From Persicobacter sp. CCB-QB2 (lineage in GTDB: Bacteria > Bacteroidota > Bacteroidia > Cytophagales > Cyclobacteriaceae): a stretch of 64,000 nucleotides of DNA. The notes under the pieces are model-generated. The model did not search any database. It was not told the origin of the DNA and saw only the letters and a program-made list of their open reading frames with translations. Each line of letters starts with the position of its first letter. Positions within the stretch are counted from its first letter, which is position 1. The stretch lies in the NCBI RefSeq assembly GCF_001274635.1, contig NZ_LBGV01000001.1, positions 3,472,001 to 3,536,000 on the forward strand. Reading direction: 5' to 3'. Both the position numbers and the translations under genes were made by a program. Shown one piece after another: positions 9,885 to 18,798 of the stretch.

Positions 9885-11015
9885 ATGAAGGTATATTTTG
9901 ATAATGCAGCTACCTCTCCGGTGGCTCCCGAGGTATTTGAGGAGATGATTCCTTTTTTGAGGGATCATTTTGGTAATCCTAATTCACAGCATTCCCACGG
10001 GCGAGAAAACCGTTCGGCCATTGAAAAAGCCCGCAAGTTGGTGGCGCAGAAACTGGGCGCCCAAACCAATGAAATATTTTTTACTTCCGGCGGTACAGAG
10101 TCTGACAATACAGCCATTCTGGGAGCAGTAAAGGCTTTTGGTTTAAAGCATATCATTACTTCCCCGCTGGAGCATCATGCCGTTTTGCATACCGTAGAGC
10201 ATTTAGCAAAAGAGGGTTTGATGACCTTACATTTGCTGAAAGTTGATCAGCAGGGAAATATTGATTTTACCCATTTAGAGGAATTATTGAAAGCGCATGG
10301 CGCCGAAAGCCTGGTGACTTTGATGCATGGCAATAATGAGATCGGGAATTTACTGGATCTGGAAGCTGTCGGGGAGCTGGCCCACCAATACGGAGCCCGC
10401 TTTCATACCGATGCCGTGCAAACGGTGGGGCATTATCCTTTTAATCTTTCCGAAACAAAAGTGGATTTTCTGGCTGCCTCTGCCCATAAATTTAATGGCC
10501 CAAAAGGAATTGGTATTCTTTATGTCGCCAAAGAAAATAAAATCGGTCCCTTTATTCATGGTGGTGGACAGGAGCGCGGTATGCGTGGTGGTACGGAGAA
10601 TGTGGCCAGCATCGTAGGGATGGCGAAGGCCCTGGAAATAGCCCATGATCGCATGGAGGCTGATATTTCCCATGGAAAGTCTATCAAATCCTATTTAAAA
10701 GAAAGTTTGGAGGCCAAATTGGCCGGAGTTCAGTTCAATGGACGCTCTGGAGACTTGGAGGCCAGCCTGTATGGCGTACTGAATGTGAGCCTACCTTCTT
10801 CCAAAGATGCCGGTATGCTGCTTTTCAGCCTTGACCTGAAGGGGATTTCTGCTTCTGGTGGGAGTGCATGTTCCTCCGGTGCCCTGACGGGTTCTCATGT
10901 TTTGACCGGTATTAAGGCCGACGAAAATCGCCCAAGCGTGCGTTTTTCTTTTGGTCGCTATAATACCAAAGAGGAAGTAGATTATGTGGTAGAACAACTG
11001 CTGGCGATTCTATAA
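9885..11015 (+). CDS. Cysteine desulfurase (NifS/IscS class)
   Basis: PLP enzyme that removes sulfur from cysteine as a protein persulfide for Fe-S clusters or thiolated tRNA. It has 376 residues. The N-terminus MKVYFDNAATSPVAPEV is the family start. The PLP lysine is K202 in SAHKFNGPKGIGILY. The persulfide cysteine is C329 in GGSACSSGALTGSHVL, followed by VRFSFGRYNT. AGGAGA sits a few bases upstream of the ATG, one of the clearer Shine-Dalgarno sequences here. It is not next to iscU or suf genes, so its sulfur acceptor cannot be inferred. Confidence 0.93.
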   Translation: MKVYFDNAATSPVAPEVFEEMIPFLRDHFGNPNSQHSHGRENRSAIEKARKLVAQKLGAQTNEIFFTSGGTESDNTAILGAVKAFGLKHIITSPLEHHAVLHTVEHLAKEGLMTLHLLKVDQQGNIDFTHLEELLKAHGAESLVTLMHGNNEIGNLLDLEAVGELAHQYGARFHTDAVQTVGHYPFNLSETKVDFLAASAHKFNGPKGIGILYVAKENKIGPFIHGGGQERGMRGGTENVASIVGMAKALEIAHDRMEADISHGKSIKSYLKESLEAKLAGVQFNGRSGDLEASLYGVLNVSLPSSKDAGMLLFSLDLKGISASGGSACSSGALTGSHVLTGIKADENRPSVRFSFGRYNTKEEVDYVVEQLLAIL

Positions 11016-11017
11016 TT

Positions 11018-11237
11018 TATAAGGGGAATTATTCAGACCTAAATCCTCATTGAGCTGAAAGGTGAGAAAAATGAAGGAGTTTTTCCGATTTCGTTATTTC
11101 CAACGAAGCAGATGAATGAGGAGAAAGCAAGCATACCCAATTTGAGCTATTGATAATTCGAGAAAACTAACCGGATAATACTGAGGTGTAGGTATTTATA
11201 ATGATTCACTAAATCTAGTGGTGAATATTCGGCTTAA
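11018..11237 (+). repeat. R1 dispersed element, copy 2
   Basis: It starts three bases after the cysteine desulfurase stop. The core contains GAAAAATGAAGGAGTTTTTC and AACGAAGCAGATGAATGAGG, then the ACCCAATTTGAGCT form of the central palindrome. The 3' end holds a TCACTA..TAGTGGTGA hairpin and GAATATTCGGCTTAA. TA lies at both ends (11020-11021 and 11235-11236). It lies between the convergent desulfurase and hemH genes. Confidence 0.85.
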
Positions 11238-11242
11238 GGGGA

Positions 11243-11350
11243 AATCCCTCGCAAGCTCGGGTCGGGCTGTCGTGGCTCGCTTTTTTGCCTGATTTTACTC
11301 CAAAACCAAGGCAGGCAAAAAGAGCTCAGACAGGCCCACTCCATCCCTTT
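11243..11350 (+). repeat. R2 dispersed hairpin repeat, copy a
   Basis: The outer arms GGTCGGGCTGTCGTGGCTCGC and AGAGCTCAGACAGGCCC match the other R2 copies. The inner stem is TTTTTTGCCTG against CAGGCAAAAA, with a loop unrelated to the other copies. It follows R1 copy 2 directly in the convergent gap before hemH. I see no coding potential. Confidence 0.75.
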
Positions 11351-11366
11351 TCCAAGGCCTTCGGCC

Positions 11367-11406
11367 AAAAAAAAAGGCTGTCTTCTTCCGGACAGCCTTT
11401 TTTTAT
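11367..11406. terminator. Bidirectional terminator downstream of hemH
   Basis: AGGCTGTC and GACAGCCT flank an 8-nt loop, with A and T runs on either side. It lies 14 bp from the hemH stop on the minus strand. Confidence 0.88.
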
Positions 11407-11419
11407 TTTCTAAACCAGA

Positions 11420-12469
11420 TCAGGCATTCACCAAATCCGATTGGTTTTTCAATACGATTTGCTTTAAGCACTCTACCCAAAGCGGATGGTTATTCAGACT
11501 TTCAACCAGGTCCCATTGTTCTCCGCCAGCTTCCATGAACTCCTCCTTGAACTCATCCCCCACCTCAATAGTGGTCTCCAGGCAGTCGGCAATAAAGCTG
11601 GGTGAAAAAGCCAGCACCTTTTTATGGCCCATTGCAGGGAGTTGTTTCAGGAGCTCATCTGCATAAGGCTGAATCCATGGATCTTTCCCCAGTCTGGATT
11701 GGAAGGCTACAGTATATTTTTCTTCCGGAATGCCCAATGCTGCAGCAATTAGTCTGGAGGTTTGGTAACATTGTGCTCGGTAGCAGTATTTGTTCTTTTT
11801 GTTGTAAGTGGCGCAGCACTTATCATTCAGCTTACAGTAGCCGCCATTGGAGGCCTTATGAATCTGGCGTTCCGGCACGCCGTGATAGCTGAAAAGGAAA
11901 TGGTCATAATCCGTTTGCTCCATTAGGGGCAAAGCGCGCTCTTTAATCGTCGCGATGAAAAGCTCTTCCTCTAAAAACTGCTCTACGAATTTAATGGTTG
12001 GAATCACCTGCCAGTCTTTCACGATTTCCATCACCTTGTCTGCCACAGAACCTGTAGTTGCTGATGCATATTGTGGGAATAAAGGAATGACCAATATCTC
12101 CCCCACATCATTTTTTCGTAATTCTTCCAAAGCCACCTGTATGCTGGGGTTCTGATAGCGCATGCCCAGCGCTACCACATAATCCTCTCCCAGCGATTGC
12201 TGTAAGGCAGCCTGCACATCTGCTCCATAAAACATCAGGGGAGAGCCACGGTCTTCCCATAGCTCCTGATAAGTTTTGGCCGACTTAGGAGCTCGGAAAG
12301 GTGCGATAATCAAATTTACCAGCATCCATCGGCTGATAAAAGGAATATCAATCACACGCTTGTCCATCAGGAACTCACGCAGGTATTTTCGCACATCAGG
12401 GGTCGCAGGACTATCCGGAGTTCCCAGATTGACCAGTAAAATGCCTTTTTTGACTTTGGGTGTATTCAT
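11420..12469 (-). CDS. hemH: Ferrochelatase
   Basis: Inserts ferrous iron into protoporphyrin IX, the last step of protoheme synthesis. It has 349 residues. MNTPKVKKGILLVNLGTPDS is the family start. LFPQYASATTGSVADKV near residue 130 and FSYHGVPERQIHK near residue 193 contain the porphyrin-pocket and catalytic His residues. The Glu of the C-terminal active site lies in DCLETTIEVGDEFKEEF. The cysteines in GGYCKLNDKCCATY and NKYCYRAQCYQTSRL are a notable cluster; ferrochelatases of some lineages carry a 2Fe-2S cluster, but ligation here is untested. Confidence 0.95.
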   Translation of the reverse strand: MNTPKVKKGILLVNLGTPDSPATPDVRKYLREFLMDKRVIDIPFISRWMLVNLIIAPFRAPKSAKTYQELWEDRGSPLMFYGADVQAALQQSLGEDYVVALGMRYQNPSIQVALEELRKNDVGEILVIPLFPQYASATTGSVADKVMEIVKDWQVIPTIKFVEQFLEEELFIATIKERALPLMEQTDYDHFLFSYHGVPERQIHKASNGGYCKLNDKCCATYNKKNKYCYRAQCYQTSRLIAAALGIPEEKYTVAFQSRLGKDPWIQPYADELLKQLPAMGHKKVLAFSPSFIADCLETTIEVGDEFKEEFMEAGGEQWDLVESLNNHPLWVECLKQIVLKNQSDLVNA

Positions 12470-12582
12470 TGGAATTTTCTTCGTAAAATGGTTTGTTTAC
12501 ACTGTTCTCTTCTCCAATTGGGGAGTTTCAGTGATGGTTTATAGCGTTGGTTGGTTTGGGCCGCCTGAGGAAAGGGCATAAA

Positions 12583-12625
12583 AAAACTCTTTCCTGCGTA
12601 AAAATAGCAAAAAAGAGTTTTACTC
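12583..12625 (-). terminator. Terminator downstream of psd
   Basis: On the minus strand AAAACTCTTTT pairs with AAAGAGTTTTTTT, ending in a T run. It is 19 bp beyond the psd stop. Confidence 0.75.
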
Positions 12626-12643
12626 ATAGCTTTATGAGGCAGA

Positions 12644-13312
12644 TCAATCCTCAGTCACCAGTTCTGCGATAACTGTTTTGCCACCTTTGGTTTTCTGATT
12701 CAGGTCTACTTTTACTTTGGTGTCCAATGGAAGAAAAACATCTACGCGGCTACCGAACTTGATGAAACCGTATTCTTGTCCGGCTTTGTACTCATCCCCC
12801 TCATTGGCGTAAATCTTGATTCTTCGGGCCATGGCACCGGCAATTTGTCTGACCAATACCTCTACCCCGTTTTCCATTTTAAGCACCATAGTGGTACGCT
12901 CATTTTCGGAGCTTGCTTTCGGGTGCCATGCCACCAAATATTTTCCTGCGTGATATTTGCAGAAAGACACGATTCCATTCACAGGCGCCCGGTTGTTATG
13001 CACATTCAGTGGCGACATGAAAATGGATATCTGCTTGCGCATTCCATTGAAATATTCATTCTCCATTACGTCTTCAATCACGACTACCTTCCCGTCCGCC
13101 GGAGCGATGACCTGACCCTCAGAAATTTCCAGCTTGCGCTTGGGCATGCGGAAAAACTGAAGATTTAATAAAAAGAAAATGACACTTACAATCTGACTTA
13201 CCCTGTGCATAATTACCTTATCCGGAAAGGAATAGATCAATGCTGCATTAATGCCCGCCAAAATCAATAGTAAAACCGTTAAATACGTTCTACCTTCTCT
13301 ATGTATAGTCAT
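12644..13312 (-). CDS. psd: Phosphatidylserine decarboxylase family proenzyme
   Basis: Makes phosphatidylethanolamine from phosphatidylserine at the inner membrane. At 222 residues it is the short (type II) form. Two membrane segments occupy residues 8-55 (YLTVLLLILAGINAALIYSF and VSVIFFLLNLQFF). VIAPADGKVVVIED and MSPLNVHNNRAPVNG are family motifs. Self-cleavage to the pyruvoyl enzyme is expected between G187 and S188 in IKFGSRVDVFLP, the Bacteroidetes version of LGST. The neighbour beyond gdh is cdsA, another phospholipid gene on the same strand. Confidence 0.93.
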   Translation of the reverse strand: MTIHREGRTYLTVLLLILAGINAALIYSFPDKVIMHRVSQIVSVIFFLLNLQFFRMPKRKLEISEGQVIAPADGKVVVIEDVMENEYFNGMRKQISIFMSPLNVHNNRAPVNGIVSFCKYHAGKYLVAWHPKASSENERTTMVLKMENGVEVLVRQIAGAMARRIKIYANEGDEYKAGQEYGFIKFGSRVDVFLPLDTKVKVDLNQKTKGGKTVIAELVTED

Positions 13313-13445
13313 GATATTTTATTGCTCTTGGATTATGTTGCTTGTCAGACCTGAGGCCATACAAAAAAACAAAGATAAATAAAAAGCAGACAATATTCTA
13401 TTGCCTGCCTTGGTCACTTTTAAAAAAGCGGAATATTTCAATTTT

Positions 13446-14723
13446 CTAGTATCCTCCTCTGTATTTATAAGCTTTGTTAATCTTGCTGATTGCCACGATA
13501 TAAGCAGCGATTCGCATAGGAACATTATAGCGGTTGTGCTTATTATAAACATTTTCAAATGCAGCACGAATGGTCCGGTCTGCACGTCTGTTTACTCGTT
13601 CACGCGTCCATTTATAACCCAATCGGTTCTGAACCCACTCAAAATAAGAGACGGTAACACCACCTGCATTGGCCAAAATGTCCGGTACCACCATGATGCC
13701 CTTTTTGTTGATGATCTCATCCGCTGCAGCCATGGTCGGACCGTTAGCTCCTTCTACAATTAACCTGGCCTGAATGCGGTCTGCATTCTTAGGGGTGATC
13801 ACATCTTCCTTAGCGGCGGGAATCAATACGTCGACGTCCAGGAATAAAAGCTCCTCTGCATCTTCCATTTTGGTAGCACCGTCGAAGCCTTCCAAAGTAC
13901 GCTCATTATTGTCGCGGTAATCAATAGCCTCCTGAATATTAATACCATTTTCATTATAATAGGAGCCTGAAATATCAGAGATGGCCACCACTTTTGCGCC
14001 TCTTTCCTGTAAAAGCAAAGCTGCAAAGGAACCTACATTTCCAAAGCCCTGTACAGCAATAATTGAATTGTAGGGGTTAATCTGAAGTTTTTCCATGGCA
14101 GACAAACAGCTGATCATTACTCCACGGCCAGTGGCCTCGGCGCGTCCTAAGGAGCCTCCTAAGGTTATTGGTTTTCCGGTCACTACCGCATTCACCGTCA
14201 TACCGTGATTGCGGGAGTATTCATCCATCATCCAGGCCATTTCCCTTGGGCCTGTTCCCATGTCTGGCGCCGGAATATCCCTATCCGGACCGAAAACTTC
14301 TGCCATCGCAGTGGTGTAGGCGCGGGTAAGGCGCTCAATTTCCCCGGCAGACATTTTGCGCGGGTCACATTTAATGCCCCCTTTTGCGCCACCATAAGGA
14401 ATATCCACCACGGCACATTTCCAGGTCATCCAGGCTGCAAGTGCCTTAACCTCGTCCAGATTTACGTCCATATCGTAACGAACGCCCCCTTTCGAAGGTC
14501 CTAAGATGTTGGAGTGAATGACGCGATAGCCTTCAAATACCTGAATGGAGCCATTGTCCATGGTGATGGGCAGGCTTACAAGCACCTGCTTATCGGGGGA
14601 TTTTAAGACATTGTAAACTTCATCTTCTAATCCTAACTTCTCTGCTGCAATGATGAAGCGAGACATCATGGATTCAAAAGGATTTTCATGATCCTTTATT
14701 GGTGCGGGTTCGATGTAAGCCAT
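13446..14723 (-). CDS. Glu/Leu/Phe/Val family dehydrogenase (glutamate dehydrogenase)
   Basis: NAD(P)-linked oxidative deamination of an amino acid, probably glutamate, linking nitrogen and the TCA cycle. The 425 residues match the hexameric family. The catalytic lysine region is MTWKCAVVDIPYGGAKGGIK (near residue 105), the nucleotide fold is AVQGFGNVGSFAALLL (near residue 225), and LIVEGANGPTMAAAD and PDILANAGGVTVSYFEWVQN follow. Substrate choice between glutamate and branched-chain amino acids cannot be decided by eye. It is a single gene between psd and cdsA, all on the minus strand. Confidence 0.92.
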   Translation of the reverse strand: MAYIEPAPIKDHENPFESMMSRFIIAAEKLGLEDEVYNVLKSPDKQVLVSLPITMDNGSIQVFEGYRVIHSNILGPSKGGVRYDMDVNLDEVKALAAWMTWKCAVVDIPYGGAKGGIKCDPRKMSAGEIERLTRAYTTAMAEVFGPDRDIPAPDMGTGPREMAWMMDEYSRNHGMTVNAVVTGKPITLGGSLGRAEATGRGVMISCLSAMEKLQINPYNSIIAVQGFGNVGSFAALLLQERGAKVVAISDISGSYYNENGINIQEAIDYRDNNERTLEGFDGATKMEDAEELLFLDVDVLIPAAKEDVITPKNADRIQARLIVEGANGPTMAAADEIINKKGIMVVPDILANAGGVTVSYFEWVQNRLGYKWTRERVNRRADRTIRAAFENVYNKHNRYNVPMRIAAYIVAISKINKAYKYRGGY

Positions 14724-14818
14724 ATCCTGTAAATAGAATGTTGTTCGTTTTGTAATACGAATGCTAATTTAGGAAAATTGCTAAATTTCCAATATCAGCA
14801 TTGAAAAAACTTCTGATT

Positions 14819-15658
14819 TTAAAAAAGTCTTAAAATTTCAAAGAAGGCCGCGATGAATGGTATGGATAATAAGAGGCCATCAAATCGATCCAAAAATCCT
14901 CCATGTCCGGGAAGTGTAGAGGCGGAATCTTTTATTTCGATGCTTCTCTTAAACAGAGATTCTACCAAATCGCCATAACTTCCGGCAATGATGATGATCA
15001 CCGATAAGCCGATCCATTGCTCCAAAGGCAGCGTCCCCCAAAAATAATGTAAGACTACCGCCACTGTTAACGATAAAATGGCTCCTCCGGCGAATCCTTC
15101 CCAGGTTTTTTTCGGCGAAATTCGCTCAAACAGCTTGTTTTTGCCAAAATTCACCCCAGCAAAGTAAGCGCCGGTATCACTTGCCCAAAGCAGTAATAGC
15201 ATACCCAGCACGATATGGCTTTGATAGCTTCCCTGAGAGAAAGCGCAGTAGTGCAATAAGGTAAAGGGTAGGCCGACATAGATAATCCCCAACACCGTAT
15301 GAGCAATAGAGTTGAAGGGTTTTTCTTCCGGTCTTTGGTATAATTTGGAAAAATAAATGATTCCTAAAATAGGGCCGAGCAACATCATCAACGAAATGGA
15401 CCAGCCTTCCTGAAAGTGAAAGAAAGTGATCAGGTTCATTCCCGCCCCGATAATGGTTCCTAAAATGGCGTAGGGCTGATGTCCGTCTGCTTTTATCAGG
15501 CGGTAAAATTCCAGCTGGGCCAAAATAGAGATAACAAAGAAAAGGATGAAGTAGGAATAGGCATTAAAAAATATGGCGGAAATCATTACGGCCATACCGA
15601 TTAATCCGGTGATGATGCGCTGGGTGAGGTTGCTGAATTTATTCAAACTTGATGTCAT
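14819..15658 (-). CDS. cdsA: Phosphatidate cytidylyltransferase
   Basis: Forms CDP-diacylglycerol from phosphatidate and CTP, the precursor of all phospholipids. It is a polytopic inner-membrane protein with about seven to eight hydrophobic segments. The CDS signature is present near the C-terminus: KKTWEGFAGG, then SYGDLVESLFKRSIEIKDSA and PGHGGFLDRFDGLL. I start at 15658 (MTSSLNKFSNLTQR); an upstream extension would run through the preceding gene. This start overlaps the DUF2007 gene by 20 bp, implying translational coupling. Length, 279 residues, is normal. Confidence 0.93.
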   Translation of the reverse strand: MTSSLNKFSNLTQRIITGLIGMAVMISAIFFNAYSYFILFFVISILAQLEFYRLIKADGHQPYAILGTIIGAGMNLITFFHFQEGWSISLMMLLGPILGIIYFSKLYQRPEEKPFNSIAHTVLGIIYVGLPFTLLHYCAFSQGSYQSHIVLGMLLLLWASDTGAYFAGVNFGKNKLFERISPKKTWEGFAGGAILSLTVAVVLHYFWGTLPLEQWIGLSVIIIIAGSYGDLVESLFKRSIEIKDSASTLPGHGGFLDRFDGLLLSIPFIAAFFEILRLF

Positions 15659-15848
15659 TTTCAATAAGCTGTTTGGCCCTGAGCAGATCATCGCGTTGCA
15701 CTTTGATCTCATAGTTACCGAAAATGGCATAGGCCCGGTCCTTTTTATCCATTAAAAAGGCGGGAATATTATTTTGTTCCAATACATCCCTGACGATGGT
15801 TGCGCGCTGCAAATTCTTCGTCTTATAGGCAGTTTGCCAATTTTCCAT
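15639..15848 (-). CDS. DUF2007 domain protein
   Basis: A 69-residue cytosolic protein, MENWQTAYKTKNLQRATIVR, continuing through LEQNNIPAFLMDKKDRA to a C-terminal LLRAKQLIEND. This is the DUF2007 (putative signal-transducing) fold: a small ferredoxin-like domain in which the amphipathic helix RATIVRDVLEQN is conserved. Its biochemical role is unknown. It overlaps cdsA by 20 bp. The ATG at 15848 is preferred over an upstream in-frame TTG. Confidence 0.85.
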   Translation of the reverse strand: MENWQTAYKTKNLQRATIVRDVLEQNNIPAFLMDKKDRAYAIFGNYEIKVQRDDLLRAKQLIENDIKFE

Positions 15849-15901
15849 AATCCTCAAAAGGGCTTTGTAATCGGAACCAAAGGTAATATTAATTGCTTAA
15901 T

Positions 15902-16396
15902 TTATATCATATTCGCCGGAATGTTCTGATCGAAGAACAATAAGCCTTCACTCTGCGCAGGGAGATATTGAATTTGATTTTTCCAATCCCATAAGCCTTT
16001 TCTTATTTTTACCTCCCTTTCCATTCTGGTTTTAAGAAAGTTAAGTGGATCGTAATCCTGGGCATTCCAGCATGCTTTGGCAATGCCGTTTAACTGTTGG
16101 AGGTGCTGTTCGCTCCTGTCCAGCAATAGGTTGATTAGGTCTTCGTAGCTATCAATGGCGGGATGTGGCGGATGGACTTCAGGGTTTTCAGCCACCTGCC
16201 CACATTCCTGCAAGTAATTCATCATCTGGTTCTGAAAGTTCCAGTGCTGTTCAGCGGCTTGCCTGCAATAGGTTTTCATACCGGTGAAGCCATTGGTCTC
16301 GCACCAGTTTTGAAAAAAGAGATGAGCAGAACGGCTGTGGGCTTCCGCAGCGATGAATTCGTTAAGGGAAAGGACGGTTGATTTTTGTAATCGCAT
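15902..16396 (-). CDS. Ferritin-like protein with altered ferroxidase site
   Basis: The 164 residues show the helical layout of a ferritin: LNEFIAAEAHSRSAHLFFQN (helix A), GFTGMKTYCRQAAEQHWNFQ (helix B), ELL-type helix C LLDRSEQHLQQLNGIAKA and FLKTRMEREVKIRKG (helix D). The helix A Glu and the first helix B Glu are kept, but the usual helix B His and the helix D Gln/Glu pair align with Asn, Arg and Lys, so iron oxidation may be lost. The assignment rests on pattern, and other four-helix proteins are possible. The start is ATG at 16396 (MRLQKSTVLSLNEF). It stands just upstream of the DUF2007-cdsA pair. Confidence 0.6.
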   Translation of the reverse strand: MRLQKSTVLSLNEFIAAEAHSRSAHLFFQNWCETNGFTGMKTYCRQAAEQHWNFQNQMMNYLQECGQVAENPEVHPPHPAIDSYEDLINLLLDRSEQHLQQLNGIAKACWNAQDYDPLNFLKTRMEREVKIRKGLWDWKNQIQYLPAQSEGLLFFDQNIPANMI

Positions 16397-16698
16397 GAAC
16401 AGGGAAAATTGAAAGCAGAAAATAACAAAATGGATTTGCAGCATCAACTTTCAGTTTACCTTTTTGTCTTACTGTTTTTCCTGAAATTTGGAAATTATTC
16501 CCTCTTTTAACCATGGATTTATCAAGGGGCAGACTTTTTTGATCAAATACAAACCATTAAATTTGTATCTGCTTTATGCAAATGGTCTGAAAATAGGCAG
16601 GTTATTTGTTTGAAGGTAAAGGAATTGAGTGAATACTTGGTTCAAATAGTATTTGGAACAGTCTGCAATAGGTGGACTTAAAAATTAGGAAAAGCCCT
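16397..16698. other. Divergent intergenic region, about 300 bp
   Basis: This lies between the ferritin-like gene and dusB, which are divergent, so promoters for both must lie here. I could not assign a convincing -33/-7 pair and see no repeat or RNA. AGGAAAAG at 16686-16693 is a plausible ribosome-binding site for dusB. Confidence 0.4.
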
Positions 16699-17691
16699 AT
16701 GGTAAAAATTGGAGAAGTAGAATTAGGCGATTATCCCTTGTTGCTTGCCCCTATGGAGGATGTGAGTGACCCGCCATTCCGTGCCGTGTGCAAGGAAAAT
16801 GGTGCAGATATGATGTATACAGAGTTTATTTCTGCTGAAGGTCTGATTCGAGATGCTGCCAAAAGCCGTCAAAAACTGGATATTTATAATGAGGAACGCC
16901 CGATAGGTATTCAAATTTTTGGAGATAAGATAGAATCTATGCGGGAGGCAGCCGCCATTGCTGAGGAGGCTGATCCTGAATTGATTGATATTAATTACGG
17001 TTGTCCGGTAAAAAAAGTAGCCTGTAAAGGGGCTGGCGCCGGCATTCTGAAGGATATTCCGAAGATGCAGCGCATGACGGAGGAAATTGTCAAGCAGGTG
17101 AAAAAACCGGTAACGGTAAAAACCCGCCTGGGCTGGGACAGCAATACGATTCAGATCCTGGAAGTAGCCAAGCGCCTGCAGGATGTGGGTATTGCTGCAC
17201 TGACGATCCACGGCCGTACGCGCCAGCAAATGTATAAAGGCGAGGCGGACTGGAATCCGATTGCAGAAGTGAAAAACCACCCGGATATTCATATTCCCAT
17301 TTTCGGAAATGGTGATATTGATTCACCGGAGAAAGCCCTGGAGTATAAAGAAAAATTTGGATTGGATGGCGCCATGATCGGTCGTGCGGCCATCGGATAC
17401 CCCTGGATCTTCAAAGAAATTAAACACTTCATGGCCACAGGAGAAAAGCTTGCTCCGCCGACTTTAGAGGAAAGAGTTTCTATCGCTAAACGTCATTTGG
17501 AGTTTTCGTTGGAGTGGAAAGGTGAGCGTCAGGGAATTTTGGAAATGCGTCGCCATTACACCAATTATTTCCGTGGAGTAGCCAACTTTAAGCCTTACCG
17601 AATGAAACTGGTAGAAAGCCTGGATCCGAAGGAATTGTTCGGTGTATTGGATGAGGTTCAGACAAACTTAATCCTGCCGGAGCCTGTTTAA
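16699..17691 (+). CDS. dusB: tRNA-dihydrouridine synthase DusB
   Basis: Flavoenzyme that reduces uridine in the tRNA D-loop. About 330 residues form an FMN TIM barrel. LLLAPMEDVSDPPFRAVCK is the family start, DINYGCPVKKVACKGAGAG near residue 92 has the catalytic Cys, and LTIHGRTRQQMYKGEADW near residue 165 and IPIFGNGDIDSPE bind FMN phosphate. I choose ATG at 16699 (MVKIGEVELGDYP) over the GTG at 16672 because it matches the family start and has AGGAAAAG upstream. A strong terminator follows. Confidence 0.92.
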   Translation: MVKIGEVELGDYPLLLAPMEDVSDPPFRAVCKENGADMMYTEFISAEGLIRDAAKSRQKLDIYNEERPIGIQIFGDKIESMREAAAIAEEADPELIDINYGCPVKKVACKGAGAGILKDIPKMQRMTEEIVKQVKKPVTVKTRLGWDSNTIQILEVAKRLQDVGIAALTIHGRTRQQMYKGEADWNPIAEVKNHPDIHIPIFGNGDIDSPEKALEYKEKFGLDGAMIGRAAIGYPWIFKEIKHFMATGEKLAPPTLEERVSIAKRHLEFSLEWKGERQGILEMRRHYTNYFRGVANFKPYRMKLVESLDPKELFGVLDEVQTNLILPEPV

Positions 17692-17698
17692 GATAAGC

Positions 17699-17734
17699 CC
17701 AAGGAAGCCGAGCAATATGGCTTCCTTTTTTATT
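17699..17734 (+). terminator. Terminator of dusB
   Basis: AAGGAAGCC pairs with GGCTTCCTT across an 8-nt loop and is followed by TTTTT. Confidence 0.9.
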
Positions 17735-17759
17735 GACCTACATTATCCTATATTCCGTC

Positions 17760-18662
17760 ATGGAAAGAATTTACACCTACCTCAGGCAAAGTGTTACCTC
17801 TAACTGGCTAATGCTTTTTATCCTGTCTTTTGTCTGGGGCAGTTCATTTATCTTAATAAAAAGGGGACTGGATGTATTCACTGCTCCGCAGGTAGGCGCC
17901 ATTCGGATGCTGTCAGCGGGCATGTTCTTATTTCCATTAGGAGTAAGAGCTTTGAGCAATGTGAAGCGACGTCACCTATTTCCCCTCTTCTTTTCAGGTT
18001 TTATAGGTTCTTTGGTGCCGGCCTATTTATTCGCCAAGGCGGAGACACAGCTCAGCAGTGCGATTACCGGCATCCTCAATGCCCTGACCCCCCTCTTTGT
18101 TTTGATCATCGGTACGCTGGTTTTTCGTCTGGCCATATTCACCAAACGCATTGGTTTTGGCCTGATGGTGGCTTTTGGTGGTACGGTGATTTTATTATTG
18201 GCGGATGCCGGAGGAGATATTCTCGAGATTAACTTCTTCGCCATTTTTGTGCTAATTGCCACTATTTGCTATGGGTTCAATGCCAATGTGGTGAAGGCTT
18301 TTTTGTCTGATTTGAAGCCCTTGGAAATTACCAGTGTGGCATTGGGCATGATGGTGCCGATCGCAGCGATTTATCTTTTCGGTTTTTCCGATTTTTCCGA
18401 CCGGATTTTATTAGAGGAAAAGGCCTATGTTTCCCTGGGGTATTTGTTGATTTTAGGTTTTTTAGGAACTTCTCTGGCGCAGATTGCCTTCAATCGACTG
18501 GTGCAACAAGCCGGGCCCGTCTTTGCTAGTTTGGTGACCTATCTGATCCCCATTTTCGCCCTTCTTTGGGGCGTGTGGGATGGCGAGCAAATTTTAATTG
18601 GGCACTATATGGGCATGATGACCATCGTATTGGGGGTGGCGATCACCAATGAAAAGTTGTAA
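17760..18662 (+). CDS. EamA/DMT-family transporter
   Basis: A 300-residue inner-membrane protein with about ten hydrophobic helices in two EamA repeats. The first repeat begins WLMLFILSFVWGSSFILIKR, the second around ATICYGFNANVVKAFLSDL. The family exports amino acids or small metabolites, and the substrate is unknown here. The start is ATG at 17760 (MERIYTYLRQ); the earlier in-frame TTG lies inside the dusB terminator. Its C-terminal loop PVFASLVTYLIPIFALLWG is the typical second-repeat end. Confidence 0.9.
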   Translation: MERIYTYLRQSVTSNWLMLFILSFVWGSSFILIKRGLDVFTAPQVGAIRMLSAGMFLFPLGVRALSNVKRRHLFPLFFSGFIGSLVPAYLFAKAETQLSSAITGILNALTPLFVLIIGTLVFRLAIFTKRIGFGLMVAFGGTVILLLADAGGDILEINFFAIFVLIATICYGFNANVVKAFLSDLKPLEITSVALGMMVPIAAIYLFGFSDFSDRILLEEKAYVSLGYLLILGFLGTSLAQIAFNRLVQQAGPVFASLVTYLIPIFALLWGVWDGEQILIGHYMGMMTIVLGVAITNEKL

Positions 18663-18798
18663 TTCATTGAATTTCAGCTTTTTTATTACGCTTTGCCTTT
18701 GGTGGAACAAATGAATCGGTTAGGCTTTTAAAATGCTTTTGTTTACTTTGTAAATGTCTTAAATACAGCATTTTACTACTCTATTATTTGTTTGCCTC

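Noticed and set aside
11018..11406. R1 plus R2 together as one composite CRISPR-like or retron-like locus
   Set aside because: No regular spacers, no cas or reverse transcriptase genes, and the order of R1 and R2 differs between loci.
13319..13585. 88-residue minus-strand frame between psd and glutamate dehydrogenase
   Set aside because: Most of it is the dehydrogenase C-terminus read in another frame.
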